A DNA stretch of 64,000 bases, from NCBI RefSeq assembly GCF_001598495.1, contig NZ_BCZB01000001.1, positions 1-64,000 of the forward strand, read 5' to 3'. The DNA comes from Neokomagataea thailandica NBRC 106555 (GTDB taxonomy: Bacteria; Pseudomonadota; Alphaproteobacteria; Acetobacterales; Acetobacteraceae). The position numbers were made by a program, and so were the translations under genes. How positions within the stretch are numbered: the first letter of the stretch is position 1; every line of letters begins with the position of its first letter. The notes below the pieces were generated by a model. That model ran no database searches and was not told the DNA's origin. It saw nothing but the letters and a program-made list of their open reading frames with translations. Of this stretch, positions 58,445 to 64,000 are shown one piece after another.

Positions 58445-58481
58445 GCGTGATACAGGGGCGTTTTCGACACTTGTATCACGC
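58445..58481. terminator. Hairpin between convergent genes
   Basis: Perfect 10-bp stem GCGTGATACA/TGTATCACGC with a 17-base loop, located after the RND operon and before the convergent LysR stop. No U-run on either side, so the efficiency is unclear. Confidence 0.55.
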
Positions 58482-58529
58482 GTTGGTGAGATATTGTCAT
58501 CTCTTAGAGATGGGGCGGGGGGTACGCTG

Positions 58530-59435
58530 TCAGGCGCTTTCGTCCGTCCAGCGCATGGCTTGAAGAAAGGCAGCGAATGCGGGGGAGTGCTGCTTGCGGC
58601 TAGGGTAGTAGAGATAGTACCCATCATATTCAGGACACCATTCGGCAAGGACTTCCACAAGTTGACCGCTTTTTAAATAGGGCTCAGCAATGGTGCGAGG
58701 AACATATCCAAGGCCGAGATCGTCAAGAGCGCCTGATAAGACCAAAAATGTTGTATTGAAGGTGGCTTGTCCGTTCACTTTTAAAGAAAAATCTCGCCCT
58801 TGGGGTGTTTGAAACTCCCATCGGAAATGTCCACCTGCAGTTTTCATATGCATATTGATGCATTTATGGTCACTGAGGTCATGTGGGGTGGAGGGAATAC
58901 CGTGTTTCTCAAAATAGGCCGGGGTACCAACGACGCAAAAGCGCCATTTTGGGCTGATGCATGTGGCGATCATATCTTTTTCTAAGGACGCGCCAATACG
59001 TACCCCAGCGTCAAAACGTTCAGCGACGATATCAACCAGTGCATAATCCATGCTGAATTCGACGTTGATTTCAGGGTATTTTGTTAAAAATGCGCGGAGT
59101 TTTGGGCGGAAAACGGTTTCAATAGCGGCATCGACACATGTGATGCGAATAGAGCCAGACGGTGTTTTGCTGAGGGATGTAATGGCCTCGATCTCTGTAT
59201 TGACCTGCTCAAATAAGGGAGAGAGGCGGCGTTGTAGCTGCTCACCAGCTTCTGTGGGAGCGACGGCGCGTGTCGTGCGGGATAATAGCCGGAGTTGGAG
59301 GCGTTCTTCCAGTGCGCGTATTGTATGGCTCAGTGCCGATGGGGTGACACCGAGTTCTGCCGCAGCTTTGGTGAAACTGCGCTTGTGGGCCACCATGAGA
59401 AATGCTGTGATGTCATGAAGGGGTGTGCGTGCCAT
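58530..59435 (-). CDS. LysR-family regulator (divergent from cupin-SDR-tautomerase operon)
   Basis: A 301-aa LysR regulator of the large CrgA/DsdC-like group. The HTH is at about 18-45 (RSFTKAAAELGVTPSALSHT). RLLSRTTRAVAPTEAGEQL is typical of this group, and an effector-binding domain occupies about 90-295. The divergent arrangement with the cupin gene, with an inverted repeat between them, predicts control of that operon. The inducer is unknown. Confidence 0.9.
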   Translation of the reverse strand: MARTPLHDITAFLMVAHKRSFTKAAAELGVTPSALSHTIRALEERLQLRLLSRTTRAVAPTEAGEQLQRRLSPLFEQVNTEIEAITSLSKTPSGSIRITCVDAAIETVFRPKLRAFLTKYPEINVEFSMDYALVDIVAERFDAGVRIGASLEKDMIATCISPKWRFCVVGTPAYFEKHGIPSTPHDLSDHKCINMHMKTAGGHFRWEFQTPQGRDFSLKVNGQATFNTTFLVLSGALDDLGLGYVPRTIAEPYLKSGQLVEVLAEWCPEYDGYYLYYPSRKQHSPAFAAFLQAMRWTDESA

Positions 59436-59437
59436 TG

Positions 59438-59460
59438 ATGAATATATTTCACAAATTCAT
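59438..59460. promoter_or_regulatory. Inverted repeat ATGAAT-N11-ATTCAT, candidate LysR site
   Basis: Perfect 6-bp arms 11 bp apart just upstream of the lysR ATG, in the divergent spacer with the cupin gene. Spacing suits a LysR tetramer contact site; direct evidence is lacking. Confidence 0.4.
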
Positions 59461-59558
59461 GTATTTTATAAGCGCTAATCTTTTGCCTATGGCGTGTTTA
59501 CAGTCTTGCTAGGACACGACTCAGCGTATCGCTGAAGTACCATAGCAGGAATAATCTC

Positions 59559-59954
59559 ATGGATATTTTTAGAGCAGGACATAAGCCTTCCATGCGTGGG
59601 CCGGCAGAGTGGTTTACCGGCACCGTGCGTGTGGACCCATTATTCAATCCAACTGCGCCAGAGCGTGTTCAAGGCGCTAATGTGACGTTTGAGCCCGGGG
59701 CACGGACGGCGTGGCATACGCATCCACTGGGGCAAACACTGGTCGTGACGTCAGGTGTTGGGCGCGTGCAGCGTTGGGGTGGTCCTGTTGAGGAAATACG
59801 CCCGGGAGATGTGGTGTGGTTCGCGCCGGGAGAAAAACATTGGCACGGCGCGGCACAGGAAACAGCGATGACGCATCTTGCGATTCAGGAAGTGGAGAAT
59901 GGCAAGGTTGTGGATTGGTTAGAGCATGTCTCAGACCAACAATATGCAGGTTAA
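59559..59954 (+). CDS. Single-domain cupin, hydroxynitrile lyase-like
   Basis: A 131-aa cupin. The metal site is intact: His53, His55 and Gln59 in WHTHPLGQT and His94 in GEKHWHG. This matches in spacing the Mn-dependent cupin hydroxynitrile lyase of Granulicella tundricola, and the surrounding text ([37 protein letters not shown]) is also very similar. Members can cleave cyanohydrins such as mandelonitrile, but the physiological role of this cupin group is unclear and often linked to carboxymuconolactone-decarboxylase-type metabolism. AGGA precedes the ATG. First gene of a three-gene operon. Confidence 0.85.
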   Translation: MDIFRAGHKPSMRGPAEWFTGTVRVDPLFNPTAPERVQGANVTFEPGARTAWHTHPLGQTLVVTSGVGRVQRWGGPVEEIRPGDVVWFAPGEKHWHGAAQETAMTHLAIQEVENGKVVDWLEHVSDQQYAG

Positions 59955-59978
59955 TGTTAGGGCGAGTGGGGTAGTATT

Positions 59979-60722
59979 ATGATTAAAGATAAAGTGGTCA
60001 TTATCACCGGTGCGTCTTCTGGTATTGGCGAAGCGACGGCACTTTTGCTGGCACAGCAAGGTGCGAAGGTTGTGCTTGGCGCACGTAGAGAAGAGCGCTT
60101 GGAGAAGATTGCGGAGCAGATTTGGCAAGGTGGTGGAGAGGTCGTGTATACCGGGTTAGATGTGGTTAATCCGGCAGATAATGCGGCCATTGTGGAACTG
60201 GCGAAAAAGACTTTTGGCCGGGTGGACGTGATCTTTTTGAACGCCGGTGTGATGCCGACGGCACCTGTCTCTGCTTTGAAGGTGGAGGAATGGAATAACG
60301 CCGTGGATGTGAATATCAAAGGCGTTCTGAATGGTGTGGCGGCAGTCATGCCCGTTTTTGCTGAGCAGAAATCGGGTCAGATTATCGCGACGTCTTCTGT
60401 TGCAGGGCTGAAAGCGTATCCGGGTGCTGCCATTTATGGCGGTACGAAATGGTTCGTTCGTAATTTTATGGAAGTGTTGCGGATGGAATCCGCGGCAGAA
60501 GGGACGAATATTCGTACGTCCACGATCTATCCGGCTGCAATTAGCACCGAGCTTCTAGGCGGTATTACGCATGAGAAGGCGGCGGAGGCTATGCAGGGTT
60601 TGTATAAGCAATATGCCATTACGCCGGATCGCATTGCGCGCGTTGTCTCGGTTGCGATTGATACGCCAGAAGATACAACGATTAATGAATTTACGGTTGG
60701 GCCTGCGTCTCAGCCTTGGTGA
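59979..60722 (+). CDS. Short-chain dehydrogenase/reductase
   Basis: A 247-aa classical SDR. The dinucleotide site TGASSGIGEA is at about 11-20, followed by GARREERL, which fits NADP(H) preference (Arg residues after the second strand), then NAGVMPTAPV. The catalytic Ser (SSVAGLKAYPG) precedes Tyr and Lys in YGGTK. The C-terminus TTINEFTVGPASQPW is common to SDRs annotated as serine or hydroxy-acid oxidoreductases. Substrate unknown; probably acts on a small carbonyl in series with its operon partners. Spaced 24 bp after the cupin gene. Confidence 0.9.
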   Translation: MIKDKVVIITGASSGIGEATALLLAQQGAKVVLGARREERLEKIAEQIWQGGGEVVYTGLDVVNPADNAAIVELAKKTFGRVDVIFLNAGVMPTAPVSALKVEEWNNAVDVNIKGVLNGVAAVMPVFAEQKSGQIIATSSVAGLKAYPGAAIYGGTKWFVRNFMEVLRMESAAEGTNIRTSTIYPAAISTELLGGITHEKAAEAMQGLYKQYAITPDRIARVVSVAIDTPEDTTINEFTVGPASQPW

Positions 60723-60737
60723 TAGCGAGGAGCCTGT

Positions 60738-60965
60738 ATGCCGCATATTGTTGTAAAGTTATGGCCGGGGAAATCAGAGCAGCAAAAGCAGGAATTGGCT
60801 GATGCGTTGTCTCAGGATGTAGTGCGTATTTTAGGCAGTAGTGAAGGGTCTGTTTCGGTTGGGATTGAGGAAGTCTCGCCGGATGATTGGCGTGATCAGG
60901 TTTATGGCCCGGAGATCGACGCGAAGCAGGCGACGCTATACAAAAAGCCCGGTTATTCTATGTGA
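60738..60965 (+). CDS. 4-oxalocrotonate tautomerase-family enzyme
   Basis: A 75-aa member of the tautomerase superfamily with the catalytic Pro directly after the initiator Met (MPHIVVKLWPGKSEQQKQ). Full length for the family. It contains the helix EQQKQELADALSQDVVRILG and the beta strand VSVGIEEVSPDDW. These enzymes catalyse keto-enol isomerisation or dehalogenation using the N-terminal proline. Last gene of the cupin-SDR operon, 15 bp after the SDR, ending at a strong terminator. Confidence 0.88.
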   Translation: MPHIVVKLWPGKSEQQKQELADALSQDVVRILGSSEGSVSVGIEEVSPDDWRDQVYGPEIDAKQATLYKKPGYSM

Positions 60966-60971
60966 TACGAG

Positions 60972-61001
60972 TGGCAGGCTTAGAATGAGCCTGCCATTTT
61001 T
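60972..61001 (+). terminator. Rho-independent terminator of the cupin-SDR-tautomerase operon
   Basis: Perfect 9-bp stem TGGCAGGCT/AGCCTGCCA, 7-base loop, then TTTTT. Lies 6 bp after the stop codon, facing the convergent ribH. Confidence 0.88.
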
Positions 61002-61005
61002 GTGT

Positions 61006-61485
61006 TTAGGCGGATGCAGGGATATTGCGCAGGAAGGCTACGCTTTCGACGCAGGCTGCCGCGGCTTCACGCCCTTTATTCTCAGCATCTTTGCGTGAGC
61101 GGGCGATGGCTTGTTCTTCGGTGTAGGTGGTGAGGATACCGAAGGCGATAGGGGTTTCGGTGTTGAGTTGCGCTTGCATGATGCCCATGGTTGCGCCGAG
61201 GGAAATAAACTCGAAATGTGCGGTATCGCCCTTAATCACGCAGCCGAGGCAGATGACGCCTTCATAGCGGCCTGATTTCGCAAGGCGCTGTGCTAGAAGG
61301 GGGAGTTCGAAGGCGCCTGGTGCGTCATAGACATCGACATCGGTGATGTCGCGTTCACCAAGCCATTCGAGTGCACCATTTTTCAGGCCACCGGTAATAT
61401 CGGTGTTGAAACGGCTAACGACCAGAGCGAGACGTGGTGCCGGTGTGAGCTTCAGGTCTGGGGCAACGGGGATGGACTTGCTCAT
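61006..61485 (-). CDS. ribH: 6,7-dimethyl-8-ribityllumazine synthase
   Basis: A 159-aa lumazine synthase. Conserved texts are VVSRFNTDITGGL, VDVYDAPGAFELPLLAQ, CLGCVIKGDTAHFEFIS and GILTTYTEEQAIAR. It condenses the RibBA product DHBP with the pyrimidine from RibD to give lumazine, in an icosahedral or pentameric assembly. It overlaps ribBA by 4 bp and is the last gene of the riboflavin operon here. Confidence 0.96.
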   Translation of the reverse strand: MSKSIPVAPDLKLTPAPRLALVVSRFNTDITGGLKNGALEWLGERDITDVDVYDAPGAFELPLLAQRLAKSGRYEGVICLGCVIKGDTAHFEFISLGATMGIMQAQLNTETPIAFGILTTYTEEQAIARSRKDAENKGREAAAACVESVAFLRNIPASA

Positions 61486-62735
61486 GATGTTTGTTCCTGA
61501 AGAAAATGCCCCATACGGGTGCGTTTGGTGGAGAGATAGGCGCGGTTAAACGGGTTTGACGCGATTTCGAGCCGTTCCCGTGCGACGACGTTGAAGCCGA
61601 AGCGCATAAGGTTGGATTCTTTATCCGGGTTATTGGTCAGGAGGCGCAGTTTCTCCACACCGAGATGCCGTAGAATATCGGCGGCGGCGTCCCACTCACG
61701 AGCATCAGCAGGGAGGCCGAGAGCTTCGTTCGCGTCCACTGTGTCCATGCCTTGGTCCTGCAAAGCATAAGCACGGATTTTGTTGGCGAGGCCAATGCCG
61801 CGCCCTTCATGGCCACGCAGATAGAGCAATACGCCGGATTCTGAGGCGGAAATACGCTCGAGTGCTTCGCGAAGTTGTGCGCCACAGTCGCAGCGTAAGG
61901 AGCCGAGGGCATCGCCGGTCACGCATTCGGAGTGCAAGCGGACGAGCGGTGTGCCTTGGGTAGGGTCCCCTTTGACGAGGGCAACATGCTCAACGCCATC
62001 CACGGCGCGGAAGGCATGAATGCGCAGATCATGTCCACCAAAGAGGCTGGGCAGCGCTGAGGATGCGATGGCTTCTGCTGGTGGTGGAATGGGGGTTGTG
62101 ATGGGCGTTGTGTCAGAGACGGCATCGCGCCCGTTGACCCGGCACCAGTCTTGTAGTTCGGCAATGCTGATGAGGGGCAGGCCGTGTTTTGCGGCATAGC
62201 GGCGGAGTTCTGGCAGGCGCATCATGCTGCCGTCATCGGCCATGATTTCGCAGATTACCCCGGCAGGGTGCAGTCCCGCTAAGCGCGCGAGGTCAATAGA
62301 GCCTTCGGTATGGCCATTCCGTGCGATGACCCCTTGGGGGTGGGCGCGGAGGGGGAAGATATGACCGGGGGAGATGAGATCTGCTGCCACGGCATCTGGA
62401 TGCGCGGCAACCACGATGGTTCGGGCGCGGTCTGCGGCGGAAATGCCTGTGGTGACGCCGGTGGCTGCTTCGATGGAGACGGTGAAGGCCGTGCCGCGTG
62501 GGTCACGGTTCTTCTCAACCATAGGGGGCAGGTTCAGGCGGTCTGCGTGCTCTGTTTCCAGTGGGAGGCAGATGAGGCCGCGTGCTTCCTTGACCATGAA
62601 GTTAATGGCTTCAGGTGTGGCGAACTGGGCGGCCATGACGAGGTCACCCTCATTCTCCCGGTTTTCATCATCCACCATGACGACCATACCGCCGCGGCGA
62701 TAGGCTTCAATGGCGGCTTTGAGGTGTGGGGTCAT
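61482..62735 (-). CDS. ribBA: Bifunctional DHBP synthase / GTP cyclohydrolase II
   Basis: A 417-aa fusion. Residues 1-205 are DHBP synthase (DDENRENEGDLVMAA at 22-36, RTIVVAAHPDAVAADLISPG). Residues 215-417 are GTP cyclohydrolase II. The zinc cysteines are Cys271, Cys282 and Cys284 in SECVTGDALGSLRCDCGAQL, and LRGHEGRGIGLANKIRAYAL and DTVDANEALG are present. It makes both early precursors of riboflavin. Both domains keep their catalytic signatures, although the linker (about 206-225) is Pro/Thr-rich. Overlaps ribE and ribH by 4 bp each. Confidence 0.95.
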   Translation of the reverse strand: MTPHLKAAIEAYRRGGMVVMVDDENRENEGDLVMAAQFATPEAINFMVKEARGLICLPLETEHADRLNLPPMVEKNRDPRGTAFTVSIEAATGVTTGISAADRARTIVVAAHPDAVAADLISPGHIFPLRAHPQGVIARNGHTEGSIDLARLAGLHPAGVICEIMADDGSMMRLPELRRYAAKHGLPLISIAELQDWCRVNGRDAVSDTTPITTPIPPPAEAIASSALPSLFGGHDLRIHAFRAVDGVEHVALVKGDPTQGTPLVRLHSECVTGDALGSLRCDCGAQLREALERISASESGVLLYLRGHEGRGIGLANKIRAYALQDQGMDTVDANEALGLPADAREWDAAADILRHLGVEKLRLLTNNPDKESNLMRFGFNVVARERLEIASNPFNRAYLSTKRTRMGHFLQEQTS

Positions 62736-63370
62736 GACTGTGTTCCTCCGGCATGTGGGGAGAAGCGCACGAGGTTTTCAACGTATTTGGCCAGCACATC
62801 GACCTCAACATTCATCTTCGCATTGGGGGAGAGGCTTGAGAGGTTCGTATGTTCCCATGTGTGCGGGATGATGGTGAGGCTGATTTCAAAGCCGCTTTGC
62901 TCGTTATGGGTGATGCCATCATATAGGGCGTTAACGGTGAGGCTGATGCCATCAAAGGTGATAGAACCTTTTTCCACGACATAACGGCGCAGATCTTGCG
63001 GAACGAAGACGCGCAGGACGTGAGAATCTCCGGCATGGGAATGGCTTGTGAGTGTGGCGACGCCGTCCACATGGCCTTGCACGATATGACCAGAGAGGCG
63101 GGTGCTGGCCGCGACGGCACGTTCCAGATTGACCCGTGCGCCGACGGTGAGTGCGCCAAGAGGGGTACGGGAGAGGGTCTCACCGCTGAGGTGGAAGGAG
63201 GCAATACCCGCATGATCGAAGGATTGAACGGTCAAACAGACGCCGTTGACGGCAATGCTTTCCCCTAATTCGAGGTCTGTGATGTGGGTTTCCACAGTGA
63301 GATCCATGGCGGAATCACGGAGGGAGACGGCACGGACAGTGCCCAGACGTTCGATTATTCCGGAGAACAT
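62732..63370 (-). CDS. ribE: Riboflavin synthase, alpha subunit
   Basis: A 212-aa protein with the usual two lumazine-binding repeats. The first starts MFSGIIERLGTV and contains SIAVNGVCLTV; the second starts SGHIVQGHVDGVATL and contains SITFDGISLTVNAL. It dismutates two lumazines into riboflavin and the RibD-type pyrimidine. It overlaps ribD by 16 bp upstream and ribBA by 4 bp downstream. C-terminal tail after residue 200 is short and Gly-rich. Confidence 0.95.
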   Translation of the reverse strand: MFSGIIERLGTVRAVSLRDSAMDLTVETHITDLELGESIAVNGVCLTVQSFDHAGIASFHLSGETLSRTPLGALTVGARVNLERAVAASTRLSGHIVQGHVDGVATLTSHSHAGDSHVLRVFVPQDLRRYVVEKGSITFDGISLTVNALYDGITHNEQSGFEISLTIIPHTWEHTNLSSLSPNAKMNVEVDVLAKYVENLVRFSPHAGGTQS

Positions 63371-64000
63371 GTTTTTTCCCTCAACAGGCGCAGGGGGCTT
63401 AGGCCGTGGGGGCCGTGCTGCGTTGTTATGTCGATACGGTCAGCCGTATTGGTTTTGTGAATGGTGAGCCAGTCATCCCAAAGATTGAGCTCTGAGACGG
63501 CTTTCAAGAGGGCTGGGCCACCTTCTACCATAGCCCAATTGACGCCATGTTCTGCCAAAAGAGCAGGAACATTGGCGAGGTTGTCGCTCACGAGAACGGT
63601 AAAGCCTGCTTCGGCCATGCGTGCACGCCATAAAGTAGGCATACGGCCAAAGGGACCGCCGCTACGGTCACAAACAACGATAATGCGTGGGCCTCGCCCC
63701 ATATGGTCGGGGACGTGCCGCACGGTGAAAGAGGGGTCATCCGTCAAGACTGTGCCGATGCCTGTAATGATGGCATCCGTTGCGCGGCGCAGGCGGTGTG
63801 CGAGGGTGAGTGATGCTGCGGATGTGAAGGTCTTTTGCCCTTTTGGGGGAACCATCGAGCCAGCGTCATTCAGAGCTTGCTTGATGCTGATCCATGGGCG
63901 CTGATTCAGGACGCGTTGTTGAAACGGTATGATGAGCGCGGCGCAGTCTTCTGCGAGGTCAGCCAGTTCCGCATGGTTAGATAAGAAGGTGACGTTGCGG
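63355..64000 (-). CDS. ribD: Riboflavin biosynthesis protein RibD, C-terminal (reductase) part, cut by the window end
   Basis: The frame is open from the right edge to the stop, so the 5' end and the deaminase domain lie outside the window. About 214 codons are visible. The reductase domain starts near RPWISIKQALNDAGSM, followed by RRATDAIITGIGTVLTDDPSFTVR (the family G-x-G-T-V-x-x-D-x-P line) and MVEGGPALLKAV near the end. It reduces the ribosylamino pyrimidine in step 3 of riboflavin synthesis. The usual SLDG text after the first strand is replaced by NDAGSM. First gene of ribD-ribE-ribBA-ribH. An FMN riboswitch, if present, would be off-window. Confidence 0.88.
   Translation of the reverse strand, partial: RNVTFLSNHAELADLAEDCAALIIPFQQRVLNQRPWISIKQALNDAGSMVPPKGQKTFTSAASLTLAHRLRRATDAIITGIGTVLTDDPSFTVRHVPDHMGRGPRIIVVCDRSGGPFGRMPTLWRARMAEAGFTVLVSDNLANVPALLAEHGVNWAMVEGGPALLKAVSELNLWDDWLTIHKTNTADRIDITTQHGPHGLSPLRLLREKTCSPE

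Noticed and set aside
63355-63855. A separate 166-aa gene starting at the ATG at 63855
   Set aside because: The frame continues upstream to the window end with RibD-like sequence (RPWISIKQAL), so this is the 3' part of ribD and not a full gene.
1-64000. tRNA, rRNA, CRISPR arrays, IS elements, prophage genes
   Set aside because: All longer spacers were read on both strands; no cloverleaf, direct-repeat array, transposase or terminal inverted repeats were found.

Overview
The window looks like a chromosomal segment of an acetic acid bacterium (Acetobacteraceae, Alphaproteobacteria). This is an inference from gene content: an alphaproteobacterial flagellar block with DUF6468- and MotE-type genes, glycosyltransferases carrying GWA-type domains, a Hint-domain enzyme, and a NodT-type efflux channel. 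Base composition is moderate in GC with AT-rich spacers. I found no rRNA, tRNA, CRISPR array, insertion sequence or phage gene. Genes are densely packed and many stop/start codons overlap.

Layout. 1-1130: 5' end of phosphonatase phnX, divergent from a LysR regulator with a perfect palindrome between them. 1445-6750: an ICMT-like membrane methyltransferase, periplasmic peptidyl-dipeptidase dcp, and the peroxide pair ahpC-ahpF. 6940-9435: a GH32 fructosidase fused to a Hint domain. 9645-13333: opgG-opgH for periplasmic glucans. 13512-17989: a tightly overlapping biotin operon bioA-bioF-hydrolase-bioC-bioD. 18133-19873: a small unknown gene and selO.

20088-37612 is the most accessory-looking part. 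It holds a type I secretion ABC transporter and its HlyD adaptor, a Sel1-repeat protein, a three-part 990-aa glycosyltransferase, a 302-aa unknown, a GT4 enzyme, two paralogous DXD-sugar transferases flanking a 137-aa unknown, dps, and an 851-aa tandem GT2 enzyme. It reads as an export and surface-glycosylation locus with no recognisable substrate, and two of its transferases contain AT-rich patches.

37921-43341: pstC-pstA-pstB-phoU-phoB-phoR behind a clear Pho box, without pstS. 43354-46091: asparagine permease ansP and a lipoprotein lytic transglycosylase with a SPOR domain. 46185-51390: flagellar block fliL-fliM-DUF6468-motE plus an 827-aa periplasmic protein. 51393-58436: a TetR regulator divergent from a complete RND efflux operon, with twin 16-bp operators between them and a small secreted protein at the operon end. 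58530-60965: a LysR regulator divergent from a cupin (hydroxynitrile lyase-like), an SDR and a tautomerase. 61006-64000: riboflavin operon ribD (cut by the window end)-ribE-ribBA-ribH.

The best candidates for new biology are the GH32-Hint fusion without signal peptide, the secretion/glycosyltransferase locus, and the 827-aa MotE-linked protein as a possible MotC/MotK counterpart.
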